From: Mesoaciditoga sp.
Lineage (GTDB): Bacteria > Thermotogota > Thermotogae > Mesoaciditogales > Mesoaciditogaceae
Assembly: GCA_015491995.1 (NCBI GenBank)
Contig: WGFY01000071.1
Location: forward strand, 32,277-96,276
Direction: 5' to 3'
DNA: 64,000 nucleotides
Every line of letters starts with the position of its first letter. Positions within the stretch are counted from its first letter, which is position 1. Positions 34,328 through 42,170 of this stretch are shown piece after piece. Under the pieces are notes generated by a model, which was not told the origin of the DNA, did not search any database, and worked only from the letters and a program-made list of their open reading frames with translations. The position numbers were made by a program, and so were the translations under genes.

Positions 34328-36349
34328 ATGCCAAAAGAAAGATGGAAGAAGCGTGAAAGGAAGAAGTTCAGAAATCTGTTGATCACCATAGCGGTAATCG
34401 TTGGGCTGACTCCGGCGATCGTAATGGGCTGGTTTGCGTACAACGAGATGTTCAATTCATTTGTGGACAATTTAAAAGTTTCTCAGATGAGCACAGCCCA
34501 GATGGATTCTCAGCTTTTAGATCAGATCTTCATGAGTGATACGGAAATAATAGGACATACCTCAAAAGATCCAAGATTACTTAACGTCCCAACTCTTACA
34601 AAAGAAAAATTCGAGAGTTCGAGCGACCCGTTAAGAATGTATTTTGAGGGCACCATAAAAGATTATCCGTTCTTCTCAAGCTTGTACGTTGGAAGTAAAA
34701 ACGGCGATTTCTTCATATACCCAAGTCAAAAACTTCCTCAAGGTTACGATCCAAGAGTTAGACCATGGTATAAAAATGCCATCAATTCTGATGTTGCCAT
34801 CGTTACGGAGCCGTACAAAGATGCTTCAACCGGAAAGTGGGTTATAACGGCGGCTCGTAAGGTTTACGATAAAAACGGAAAGGTGATAGGTGTTGTAGGG
34901 GGAGACATCTTTCTCAACCAGTTGAATAGAATGATGAAATCCGCCAAATTAACACCACATTCGTACTTGGCCGTTATTTCACCAACTGGTAAAGTTCTAA
35001 TAGATCCCCACTCAAGCCTTATTGGATTGGAACTTTCAAAATACGATTGGGGAAAGAAGATAGTTGAGGAAAAGTCTGGGACCATTCAGTATACGCTTGA
35101 AGGCGTGAAAAAGCTCGTGTCATTTACCCCGATGAAAAACGGATGGATAACCCTTTTGGTTACACCACTTTCCGATGTCATGGATATGACAAACAAACTG
35201 AGAAACATGTCGATCCTTTTGATAGTCTTAATAGGCGGAGGTGCCGTGTTGGCACTCATTTTCATTTTGAATTACGCAACAGCACCTTTAAAGGAATTCA
35301 CCATTCTCGGAAACAAATTCGAAGAAAACGATCTAACCCACGAATTCAAAGTGAGCAGAAAAGATGAAATTGGAGATCTCTTCAAAAGGTTCAACAAAGC
35401 TCTTGAGAACATCCGCAACGTGATGAAAGACATAGCACACTCCTCAGGAAAAGTTGGGAATGTGGCTGAAACTATAGAAGACCACGAAGAGAAGCTTGCG
35501 AATATAACAGATAAAATAACATCTTCTTTGAACGAATCAAAGGCGAGTTTTTCTAACATGGCGTCTTCTGTTGAAGAAACGAACGCCAGCATAGAAGAGA
35601 TAGCATCTGCATCACAAACACTTGCAAAGGCAGCGCAAGAAGCAAGCGGGGCAGTTACGAATATAGATGAAACCGTCAAGGAATTGTCGGACATTGCAGA
35701 TGCGACAAAACGTTCTATGTCTGACACTGAAAATTCTGCCAAGGAAACGGCTTACATAGCCGAAGAACTCGACAGATCATCCACGAAGATAGGAGAAATT
35801 GTCAACGCCATAAACAAGATAGCGGAACAGACCAATCTTTTGGCCCTTAACGCAGCAATAGAAGCCGCTAGAGCTGGAGAAGCAGGTAAAGGTTTTGCGG
35901 TTGTTGCAGAAGAGATAAGAGGGCTCGCTGAGGAAACCAAACTGTCTACGGCAAACATCTCTAAAATAATAGGAGAAGTTCAATCAAAGACGAACAAGGC
36001 GGTGGAAGCTACCAAGAATTCCACTCAATCCGTTTCGAAAAGCGCTCAGCAAGTAGATCACATGGCATCAAAATTCGAAGAGATCGTGGCAAACATCGGC
36101 CAAATAACTTCCACCATAGAAAACATAGCCGCCGCATCTCAAGAACAAAGTGCTTCAACGGAAGAAATAACTTCTGGCATTGCAGATCTTACCAATCGAA
36201 TGCAACAGCTTGACGAAGAGATGAGTACGCTTTTGGAAAGCGTAAAGGAGCAAGACACCATAGGGGAAGAGCTTTCAAAAGCCGTGAGCGATCTTCAAGA
36301 AGCGTATTCACTGTACAAGAAATCCCTTTCAAAAATGAAATACGAGTGA
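34328..36349 (+). CDS. methyl-accepting chemotaxis protein with dCache sensor
   Basis: A 673-residue chemoreceptor: transmembrane helix at about 15-37, periplasmic double-Cache domain to about 290, second helix near 295-318, HAMP, then a methyl-accepting domain with the conserved hairpin tip ([20 protein letters not shown]). In the sensor, Y140, R145, W147, Y148, Y163, D165 and D193 follow the spacing known for amino-acid-binding dCache_1 domains, so an amino acid ligand is predicted. It would signal through CheA and a CheW such as that at 9418. GGAGGTG precedes the ATG. Confidence 0.9.
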   Translation: MPKERWKKRERKKFRNLLITIAVIVGLTPAIVMGWFAYNEMFNSFVDNLKVSQMSTAQMDSQLLDQIFMSDTEIIGHTSKDPRLLNVPTLTKEKFESSSDPLRMYFEGTIKDYPFFSSLYVGSKNGDFFIYPSQKLPQGYDPRVRPWYKNAINSDVAIVTEPYKDASTGKWVITAARKVYDKNGKVIGVVGGDIFLNQLNRMMKSAKLTPHSYLAVISPTGKVLIDPHSSLIGLELSKYDWGKKIVEEKSGTIQYTLEGVKKLVSFTPMKNGWITLLVTPLSDVMDMTNKLRNMSILLIVLIGGGAVLALIFILNYATAPLKEFTILGNKFEENDLTHEFKVSRKDEIGDLFKRFNKALENIRNVMKDIAHSSGKVGNVAETIEDHEEKLANITDKITSSLNESKASFSNMASSVEETNASIEEIASASQTLAKAAQEASGAVTNIDETVKELSDIADATKRSMSDTENSAKETAYIAEELDRSSTKIGEIVNAINKIAEQTNLLALNAAIEAARAGEAGKGFAVVAEEIRGLAEETKLSTANISKIIGEVQSKTNKAVEATKNSTQSVSKSAQQVDHMASKFEEIVANIGQITSTIENIAAASQEQSASTEEITSGIADLTNRMQQLDEEMSTLLESVKEQDTIGEELSKAVSDLQEAYSLYKKSLSKMKYE

Positions 36350-36371
36350 GCTAAGAACGATTAAAGATGTA

Positions 36372-36401
36372 AAAAAGGACGGTGTATACACCGTCCTTTT
36401 T
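36372..36401. terminator. bidirectional rho-independent terminator
   Basis: A perfect 30-base palindrome centred at 36386/36387 with GGACGGTGTA/TACACCGTCC as core and A-run and T-run arms. It ends the chemoreceptor gene and, read leftward, the convergent membrane-protein row. Confidence 0.85.
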
Positions 36402-36426
36402 CTAATTGAAATGTCTTCAATTTGTT

Positions 36427-36981
36427 TCACCAAAGTTTGAATGCTTTCCATATCCTTGGCCAGTAATCTATCTCCAAATGCAGCATAACGCCTAATGTTC
36501 CTACTATTGCAATGTACAACGTTTGGCTTTCCTTCTTGTAAAAAGCTCCATACAAAATTGCCCCATAAATTATGGCAAAAGTAAAACTATGGGCAAATTT
36601 GCGATGTTCAAAGATTTTAAGCCTGAGCACCAACGTTATCAATCCGTAAGACGCTACTGCCCCTCCCAAGATGATTATAGAAAGAGCCAAAGGGTAAAAA
36701 AGTCCTTTGAATTCATTCGCGATCATCGTTTGACTCCAATTCAAAATCGTGTAAACCCCCAAAATACTTGCCAAAACCTTTAAAAAATGATGAATAGGAG
36801 CATTTTTACTGTCTATATCTGGAAGATCACCACCAACGATGTAGACAAAATATCCCAATGTCAGCTCGTAAATGTTCACGCTCAAAGTATGCCCTATCCC
36901 TTTAGAAATAAAAAAAACAGCCATATAAGCGATCGGGTAAGTGAAAAGGGCCGCGTTGATATGCCCCTTCAGATTTGCCAT
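36427..36981 (-). CDS. YdjM-like inner membrane metal-dependent hydrolase
   Basis: A 184-residue membrane protein with about four spans. Metal-ligand candidates are H7 in LKGHINA, GGDLPDIDS (D52, D55, D57), H126 and H131 in EHRKFAHS, and H168/D172 in HLEID. This pattern is that of the YdjM/LexA-regulated membrane hydrolase family; the substrate is unknown. It lies four bases after the next upstream gene on the minus strand, so they are cotranscribed. Confidence 0.75.
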   Translation of the reverse strand: MANLKGHINAALFTYPIAYMAVFFISKGIGHTLSVNIYELTLGYFVYIVGGDLPDIDSKNAPIHHFLKVLASILGVYTILNWSQTMIANEFKGLFYPLALSIIILGGAVASYGLITLVLRLKIFEHRKFAHSFTFAIIYGAILYGAFYKKESQTLYIAIVGTLGVMLHLEIDYWPRIWKAFKLW

Positions 36982-36984
36982 TTG

Positions 36985-37407
36985 TTATTCTCCACTCTTT
37001 CCACCATGCTTTCTTGAGCTCTTAATGGTCAACAAGAAGATTCCAATAGAAAAAATGACAAAGCTTATCAAGATGCTCACGTAAAAATTGTCTTTCAAAA
37101 ACACCTGAAAAAATTGCCCACTTGGAAATGAGACGATTCCAAACTTCGTGAGCGCTGGAAAGATCATTCCACACAGACCGATTAGAAGAAGTACAATTCC
37201 AAGCCCTATTCTTCCAATCATCATGATCCCTATAAAGAGTATGATTGAGAATGAAATCACGCTTGTGATCAAACTGTTATGAGTTTTGAACACAAAATTC
37301 ATGAATGGAAATGAGTTCTTTGCCACCAGGTCTGCCTTGATCAGATAGACCAAACTTAACGTTGCTATACCCACAGAGAAAAAGATGAATCCAAAGAATT
37401 TTTTCAT
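36985..37407 (-). CDS. small integral membrane protein
   Basis: 140 residues with four predicted membrane helices (for example FGFIFFSVGIATLSLVYLI at the start and FYVSILISFVIFSIGIFLL near the end) and a basic C-terminal tail (SSRKHGGKSGE). No family recognised. ATG 37407 follows GGAGGTG. Cotranscribed with the YdjM-like gene. Confidence 0.6.
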   Translation of the reverse strand: MKKFFGFIFFSVGIATLSLVYLIKADLVAKNSFPFMNFVFKTHNSLITSVISFSIILFIGIMMIGRIGLGIVLLLIGLCGMIFPALTKFGIVSFPSGQFFQVFLKDNFYVSILISFVIFSIGIFLLTIKSSRKHGGKSGE

Positions 37408-37457
37408 CGATTGCCACACCTCCATTTTTTACATCGTCAGCTTCATATTCACCTATA

Positions 37458-37733
37458 TCAGAATTTGAGAAGTCCTCTTATCCAATTGATGAACGGATTG
37501 ACAAAGCCAAGGTAGCCTACTTTCCATAAGAAATATCCGCCTCCGGCTATGACGGCTATGACAACGATTAAAATCGTGAAAAACAGAATTACATGCCGCT
37601 TTCGTTCTGCCCTTATCGATTTTCCACCAGCCCTTGTGGAATGCTTTACATACTCCCAGGCTTCTATCACCTCGTTTGAAACTTCTTGTGTTTTTTTATC
37701 GTTTTGGATTTTTTCAATCGTATCTCTGACCAT
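37458..37733 (-). CDS. single-span membrane protein
   Basis: 91 residues: a charged N-terminal helix, one transmembrane helix at about 49-72 (VILFFTILIVVIAVIAGGGYF) and a short amphipathic tail ending INWIRGLLKF. Its first 67 bases overlap the end of the upstream small gene in another frame, an unusually long overlap. No family recognised. Confidence 0.5.
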   Translation of the reverse strand: MVRDTIEKIQNDKKTQEVSNEVIEAWEYVKHSTRAGGKSIRAERKRHVILFFTILIVVIAVIAGGGYFLWKVGYLGFVNPFINWIRGLLKF

Positions 37734-37945
37734 AGTGAGATCATATCTCTCATGCGAACTAACCTTTTTATTCTTGGAAATCTTTCCTCAAGTAAATAAG
37801 AGGCCTTCAACAACAACTCATCTGTTTTTTGAGCTTGATTCAAAAATGTCAAGTAACCATAAGAGGTGTTAGAAAATATAGGCTTGATACCATTTTCCAC
37901 TATCGTGGTCGCATCAGAATTTGAGTGAACTATAACGATCGCCAT
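37667..37945 (-). CDS. small hypothetical protein
   Basis: 92 residues, basic at the C-terminus (KKSKTIKKHKK) with no signal peptide or membrane span. AAGGGGGAATGGAG precedes the ATG. The N-terminal part (MAIVIVHSNSDATTIVENGI) looks like a folded alpha/beta start. The 3' end overlaps the next gene by 67 bases, so one of the two boundaries may be wrong or a frameshift may join them. Confidence 0.45.
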   Translation of the reverse strand: MAIVIVHSNSDATTIVENGIKPIFSNTSYGYLTFLNQAQKTDELLLKASYLLEERFPRIKRLVRMRDMISLWSEIRLKKSKTIKKHKKFQTR

Positions 37946-38008
37946 TCTCCATTCCCCCTTTTTGAAAATTTGGCCCCTTCAAACAAATTTCAAGCTCTAT
38001 CTTTTACA

Positions 38009-38749
38009 TCACTGAATTCCTTTTTTGAGGTTAAAGATCGCATCTTTCACCTTTTGTGGATCTTTAACGCCGTATATCACCAACGATGGATCGGAAAATA
38101 CTGGAACGTTGAGTTTTTTTTCAGTTCCAACGAATCCACCAACACCGCCTTTTTCCACCATTCCACCACCAAAAACTCCATTTGTTCCCATTCCCATGCC
38201 CGATGAGGTTATAGGTACTATTGTGCCTATTCCAAAAATTCTTTGAAGGAAACCTCTGTAAACACTAACTTCTGTTATTTCCTTCGGGAAAATTATATTA
38301 TCTTTTTTAGAAAAAAGGCCGGATTTTAGTTCTATCCCATTTTCCTTTGATATTTCGTAAGAAAAAGTTAGCCTGTAAAGCTGAGCTACGATCATTCCTG
38401 TTATCGAGACCATCATGTAAATTTTTATTTCTGAAGAATTCTGAAGCCATTTAAGGGTTTCCTGGTAAATTTGATTAGAAGAAAAAGACGAAAGCTTATC
38501 GTAGACAAATTTGAATTGCGGTGAAAAAGCTAAAAGATCCAAAATTCCTATCCATAAAAACCACCCTATCTTCACTCTCTTGAAAGAAAGAATCAAGGCT
38601 GGAAGCATGGTAATCAAGATCCAAAGCGATACGTACCACACAAACGACATCTCACTTTTAAGCCATATAGAAAAGAGTGAAAAGAGGAAAAAATAAGTGA
38701 AGATGAAATACCTCAAAAGAAAAGAAGTTACACTAGGCCTTACCTTCAA
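38009..38749 (-). CDS. membrane protein with PH-like domain
   Basis: 246 residues. Three or four transmembrane helices fill the first 130 residues; the rest resembles a bacterial PH (DUF304-type) domain: YEISKENGIELKSGLF, then ITEVSVYRGFLQRIFGIGTI. A glycine-rich loop (GMGMGTNGVFGGGM) is inserted. The TTG at 38749 is preferred because GGGGGGA sits six bases before it; longer frames have no binding site. Function unknown; such domains usually associate with membrane complexes. Confidence 0.6.
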   Translation of the reverse strand: MKVRPSVTSFLLRYFIFTYFFLFSLFSIWLKSEMSFVWYVSLWILITMLPALILSFKRVKIGWFLWIGILDLLAFSPQFKFVYDKLSSFSSNQIYQETLKWLQNSSEIKIYMMVSITGMIVAQLYRLTFSYEISKENGIELKSGLFSKKDNIIFPKEITEVSVYRGFLQRIFGIGTIVPITSSGMGMGTNGVFGGGMVEKGGVGGFVGTEKKLNVPVFSDPSLVIYGVKDPQKVKDAIFNLKKGIQ

Positions 38750-38829
38750 ATAACTCCCCCCTTGAATCAAAGCCAAAGTCCTTCATAACGTGATTACTTC
38801 AACTCTCCTTTAACAAACAACCTCATGTT

Positions 38830-38858
38830 ATTTTAGCATCTTGAAACATCTTAGTCAA
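38830..38858 (-). promoter_or_regulatory. promoter for the PH-domain membrane protein
   Basis: On the minus strand TTGACT (38858-38853), 17 bases, TAAAAT (38835-38830), with TGC before the -10 box. Near-consensus sigma70 spacing. Confidence 0.6.
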
Positions 38859-38896
38859 CCTTTCAAAAAAATCGTTCAATTGCTTTGACAATTAGC

Positions 38897-38938
38897 GTGA
38901 TTGAAATCACTCTTAGTCGTGTCCTTTTTTGTTAAAAT
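38897..38938 (+). promoter_or_regulatory. Crp/Fnr-type operator and promoter of the permease operon
   Basis: A perfect inverted repeat GTGAT-TGAA-ATCAC (38897-38910) has the Fnr-like 5-4-5 geometry. TAAAAT at 38933-38938 puts the start of transcription near 38945, so the operator centre lies close to -41.5, the class II activation position. No good -35 box is present, as expected for an activator-dependent promoter. A Crp/Fnr-family regulator is encoded in the same cluster at 40238. Confidence 0.6.
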
Positions 38939-38970
38939 CGTGGGTGATTACAAGAAAAGGAGGGAAAAAT

Positions 38971-39450
38971 TTGAGTACTGTAATTTTGATAATCATAGCC
39001 AGTGGATTCTTTGGATTTTCAATTTTCAAAAGCAAAGAAAAAACTAAAGAAAGCTTGAAAATTTCCAAAAACCTGTTGGCAACAACTTTTGTCGAGATAA
39101 TAGGAGTGATGGCTTTGGTGGGATGGGTTTTGGCCATTATTCCTCCATCTCTTATCAAACAATGGTTAGGGAACTCCAACCAATTTGTCAGCATTCTATT
39201 TGCAGCCACCATTGGAACGGTTACGATCATCCCCGCCTTTATCGCTTTTCCACTTTCTCAAACGCTACTTCAAAGTGGGGCATGCATAGCGGCAATAGCC
39301 GCTTTCATAACAACTTTAACGATGGTAGGATTTGCAACCATGCCAATAGAAATGAGGTTCTTTGGAAAAAAATTCACTTTACACCGACTGTGGTTAAGTT
39401 TCTTGGCGGCAATCGTCATCGCACTCTTGATGGGGGTGATATTAGGATGA
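38971..39450 (+). CDS. permease, N-terminal half (ArsP_1/DUF318-like)
   Basis: 159 residues with about four or five membrane helices (VILIIIASGFFGFSIF at the start; ATIGTVTIIPAFIAFPLSQ; AAIVIALLMGVIL at the end). The GTVTIIPAFIAFPLSQTLLQSG segment resembles one of the two inverted halves of the DUF318/ArsP_1 permease family. TTG 38971 follows AAAAGGAGGG. It shares ATGA with the next gene, which looks like the other half, so the two probably assemble. Substrate unknown. Confidence 0.65.
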   Translation: MSTVILIIIASGFFGFSIFKSKEKTKESLKISKNLLATTFVEIIGVMALVGWVLAIIPPSLIKQWLGNSNQFVSILFAATIGTVTIIPAFIAFPLSQTLLQSGACIAAIAAFITTLTMVGFATMPIEMRFFGKKFTLHRLWLSFLAAIVIALLMGVILG

Positions 39451-40172
39451 AAAAGCTGAAAACGATCATGAAGAACAACAAGCTCATATTCTTGAGTGTT
39501 TTACTCTACGCGATAACCTTTTTCGTAGCACCCCAAGTGTTTTTCAAAAGTGTGGAAATGACTAAGGGCTTTCTCATCCAAATGGTTGAAATCATGCCAC
39601 CCATATTCATCATATCTTCATTGATAATGGTTTGGATCCCTGTGGGAGTCATAACAAAAGCCTTTGGAAAGGACTCCGGGTTCAAAGGAAAACTCTTATC
39701 TGTACTCGTTGGTGGATTTTCGGCGGGCCCTGTTTATGCAGCGTTCCCAGTAGCCCAAGCGCTTTTCTACAAAGGGGCAAGCGTGGCGAACACGGTCATC
39801 ATAATAAGTTCTTGGGCGGTTATAAAGATCGTTATGTTCATGGTTGAATCCAATTTTTTGGGTATCACGTTTGCATCCACAAGATACGCTTTGACCATAC
39901 CGATCATAATAATCATGGGATATGTTATGGAAAAATTGGTGAGTAGGGAAGAGGTCTTGAAAGAGATAAGCAATACAAAAGTGGTGTATAAATCTGATAA
40001 AGATGTTTTAAGAGAGTTGCCGAATATGAACTGTGGCGCCTGTGGATACAAATCTTGCAAAGACTTTGCCCAAGGCGTTATGAGAGGGGAAGTTGTAATC
40101 GATGACTGTGTCATCAGACAGCGGGCAAAAAAAACACAACCGACTCTCAAAGAAGATTACCAAGAGAAATAG
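39447..40172 (+). CDS. permease half fused to an RnfB-like 4Fe-4S domain
   Basis: 241 residues. About five membrane helices (to ~150) contain LLSVLVGGFSAGPVYAAFPVAQALF, the counterpart of the motif in the upstream half. The cytoplasmic C-terminus carries LPNMNCGACGYKSCKDF with C196, C199, C204 and C221: the CxxCx4Cx16C spacing of the small Fe-S domain of RnfB and CO dehydrogenase gamma subunits. Fusion of a permease with a redox cluster suggests redox-gated or electron-coupled transport. ATG overlaps the upstream stop. Confidence 0.75.
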   Translation: MKKLKTIMKNNKLIFLSVLLYAITFFVAPQVFFKSVEMTKGFLIQMVEIMPPIFIISSLIMVWIPVGVITKAFGKDSGFKGKLLSVLVGGFSAGPVYAAFPVAQALFYKGASVANTVIIISSWAVIKIVMFMVESNFLGITFASTRYALTIPIIIIMGYVMEKLVSREEVLKEISNTKVVYKSDKDVLRELPNMNCGACGYKSCKDFAQGVMRGEVVIDDCVIRQRAKKTQPTLKEDYQEK

Positions 40173-40211
40173 CACGTTGTTGAATTATACAGGTGAATGA
40201 CATCATCTTTT

Positions 40212-40240
40212 AAGGCGAGCATGTCCTGCTCGCCTTTTTA
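40212..40240 (+). terminator. rho-independent terminator
   Basis: A 10-bp stem AAGGCGAGCA (40212-40221) / TGCTCGCCTT (40227-40236) with a 5-base loop and a T-tail. It ends the permease operon just at the stop of the convergent regulator gene. Confidence 0.85.
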
Positions 40241-40882
40241 ACAAATCAAAAAGCTGATCAGCACTTTCACGTGGTGCCTGTCAACGATCCTTATTACTTT
40301 TTTATCCTCAAGTACTTTGAACTTTCTTGATACGACCTCCCTTACACTACCAATATCACCGGCTATCTTTTGCTTGGATTCAAAGTACACCGTTGACGAC
40401 TTTTGCTTACGACAAAGGAAACAAAGGTATCTCATCAATTTTTCTTCAACGGATTTTATAAGCAACAACTCTATCACGTTTGACAGGTTGAACACCTTGC
40501 TTCCGATTTCTTTCAAATAGGATTTCATGAATTCTTTGTTATCGAAAAGATTTAGAATGACTTCATAAGGGACTTCTAAAATTTCCGAGTCCTCTGTGGC
40601 TATGATGTAAGCCGGATAATTTTCGAATGCAAATATCAGACTCTCTCCGAAAGTCTCGTTTTTTCTTACATAGCTTAGAATCTGCTCGTTACCATTTGTG
40701 AAGTACTTTAAGATTCTAAGAGAGCCACTCAAAACAACGCTTACATGTTTTATTTCATTGCAAGGAGAATGAAGGACCTCGCCTCTTTTGGCCTCCAACA
40801 ACATACTCTGCTCTTTTAAGATCCTCTCCTCAGCTTTATTCAACTTTTTAAAAATCTTCACATTCGTGATCTTTGACGGCAT
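40238..40882 (-). CDS. Crp/Fnr family transcription regulator
   Basis: 214 residues: an N-terminal cyclic-nucleotide-binding-like beta barrel (to ~115), dimerisation helix and winged helix with REVVSRKFKVLED (181-193). The recognition helix keeps E182, S185 and R186 in the E-x-x-S-R arrangement of Fnr. The four N-terminal cluster cysteines of Fnr are absent, but a C154-x-x-C157 pair sits in the linker. It probably controls the convergent permease genes through the GTGAT-N4-ATCAC site. The ATG has no binding site of its own and follows a small ORF by three bases. Confidence 0.85.
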   Translation of the reverse strand: MPSKITNVKIFKKLNKAEERILKEQSMLLEAKRGEVLHSPCNEIKHVSVVLSGSLRILKYFTNGNEQILSYVRKNETFGESLIFAFENYPAYIIATEDSEILEVPYEVILNLFDNKEFMKSYLKEIGSKVFNLSNVIELLLIKSVEEKLMRYLCFLCRKQKSSTVYFESKQKIAGDIGSVREVVSRKFKVLEDKKVIRIVDRHHVKVLISFLIC

Positions 40883-40885
40883 TTT

Positions 40886-40951
40886 TTACTTTTTTACAAG
40901 CGGAAAGATGAGTTTTGCAATTTTCACATCAAAAAGTGTTAAAGTCATCAT
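40886..40951 (-). CDS. 21-codon ORF coupled to the Crp/Fnr gene
   Basis: AAAGGAG five bases before two ATG codons opens a short frame beginning MMTLTLFDVKI and ending PLVKK, with TAA three bases before the regulator's ATG. The regulator itself lacks a ribosome binding site, so this ORF probably delivers ribosomes to it. It may also be a functional micropeptide (hydrophobic with a basic end). Not large enough for ordinary gene callers. Confidence 0.5.
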   Translation of the reverse strand: MMTLTLFDVKIAKLIFPLVKK

Positions 40952-40987
40952 CGCTCCTTTGCCTTTCCCCATGAATATTCAAAACAA

Positions 40988-40996
40988 ATTATATCA
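40988..40996 (-). promoter_or_regulatory. extended -10 promoter for the small ORF and regulator
   Basis: On the minus strand TGA then perfect TATAAT (40993-40988), about 37 bases before the 21-codon ORF. No convincing -35 box or GTGAT-type operator was seen here. Confidence 0.5.
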
Positions 40997-41071
40997 TGCG
41001 ATAGCGTACTTAATGAAGTGGGCAATTGTGATAGAATAAACAAAGAATGTGAGATAGTTCTAGGAGATAAT

Positions 41072-41392
41072 TCACACTTTTTTCAATTTTACAGCCGTTC
41101 CATAAGCAAGCATTTCGGCAGCTCCGGACATGATCTGGCTTGTGGCAAAGCGCATCATCACAACTGCATCGGCGTCTAATTTTTCAGCCTCATTTGTCAT
41201 TCTTTCAATTGCCAGTTCCCTTGAACGCGTGAGCAACTCTTTGTAACCTTTTATCTCTCCGCCTACCAGCGTTTTCAAACCGGCTGCAATGTCAACACCA
41301 ACGTTTCTCGAAAGAACAGCATTTCCTCTTACAAGTCCTAAAAATTCCTTCACTTCATAACCAGGCACATTTTCCGTCGTCATTACTATCAT
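41072..41392 (-). CDS. YbjQ/UPF0145 family protein
   Basis: 106 residues of the YbjQ family of small pentameric proteins (putative heavy-metal-binding by annotation tradition, function unproven). Recognised from VPGYEVKEFLGLVRGNAV, SRELAIERMTNEAEKLDADAVV and the final YGTAVKL. ATG 41392 lies seven bases after a consensus AGGAGGTG. Last gene of the GntR-ABC unit. A weak TGTGA/TCACA stem beyond the stop may terminate it. Confidence 0.85.
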   Translation of the reverse strand: MIVMTTENVPGYEVKEFLGLVRGNAVLSRNVGVDIAAGLKTLVGGEIKGYKELLTRSRELAIERMTNEAEKLDADAVVMMRFATSQIMSGAAEMLAYGTAVKLKKV

Positions 41393-41402
41393 GATACACC
41401 TC

Positions 41403-42170
41403 CTACAAATCCATGTATTTGAATTGCAAGTATTCACCTATAAAAATTGCAGTACACATAGAAAGAATTACAACTGTTGGGAAAATAGCAATTCCGGCAC
41501 CTTTCAGGACATCGCTTTTACCCATGTATCCAAAGAGATTAAGAAATCTTGTCTGTTTGAAAAGACCTGAAACATAAATACCGATATAAATCGCTATGTC
41601 TAAAAGAAAAGGTTTTATCTGGTCTTTGAAGATAAGTGAAGCATAAGTTCCAATTTGGTATAACAAAAGAGTTCCAATCGTTGCCATCACAGTCCAGTAA
41701 AACATCATAGAAAATGGGAGAGAATATTTCATGATATAGGCTGTCAAAAGATATCCGAAGCTTCCAGCAAACATCACACTTATCACGGATAAATATCCTG
41801 TCAAGATTTTGGACGAATAAATTTCCCAACGGTTCATTCTTCCAATTAACAGATATACAGTACGCTTTTCTCTTTCCTTGCTGAAAACGGGGAAACTGAA
41901 AACGATCGCCACTAAAGCCGACAGTTGAATGTAGTTCTTTCCGAACCATTGAGAATAAGTGTAATACGAAAAATCATTTGAAAGCTTGCTCATAAGGGAT
42001 AAAGCGTTTTTGTAAGGAGAATTCTTCAAGTACTCTTTCATCATAGGTGAGTTCAAAAGACCAACGGCAAAATTCTTCAACATCACTACTGCTATTGCTG
42101 CCCCCACCATGATGATCATCATCACAATGAGTCTCGATTGAATGGTCTTGATTTCTTTGTACATTTTCAT
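41403..42170 (-). CDS. ABC-2 type transporter permease
   Basis: 255 residues with six predicted membrane helices: SRLIVMMIIMVGAAIAVVML at the N-terminus and IAIFPTVVILSMCTAIFIGE at the end. The FSKEREKRTVYLLIGRMNRWEIYSSKI stretch after helix 2 is the coupling region typical of ABC-2 exporters. It overlaps the ATPase gene by four bases and pairs with it. Substrate not predictable. Confidence 0.85.
   Translation of the reverse strand: MKMYKEIKTIQSRLIVMMIIMVGAAIAVVMLKNFAVGLLNSPMMKEYLKNSPYKNALSLMSKLSNDFSYYTYSQWFGKNYIQLSALVAIVFSFPVFSKEREKRTVYLLIGRMNRWEIYSSKILTGYLSVISVMFAGSFGYLLTAYIMKYSLPFSMMFYWTVMATIGTLLLYQIGTYASLIFKDQIKPFLLDIAIYIGIYVSGLFKQTRFLNLFGYMGKSDVLKGAGIAIFPTVVILSMCTAIFIGEYLQFKYMDL

Noticed and set aside
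35272..35742. 156-codon minus-strand frame within the chemoreceptor
   Set aside because: Ser-rich mirror of the methyl-accepting coiled coil; the sense strand is clearly coding.
38733..38786. 17-codon minus-strand frame ahead of the PH-domain gene
   Set aside because: AAAGGAG is too far from its ATG (about 17 bases) and the frame overlaps the start of the real gene.
39123..39446. N-terminal extension of the Fe-S permease gene across the upstream permease half
   Set aside because: The extension is an out-of-frame reading of the first permease gene; the ATG overlapping its stop is the natural start.
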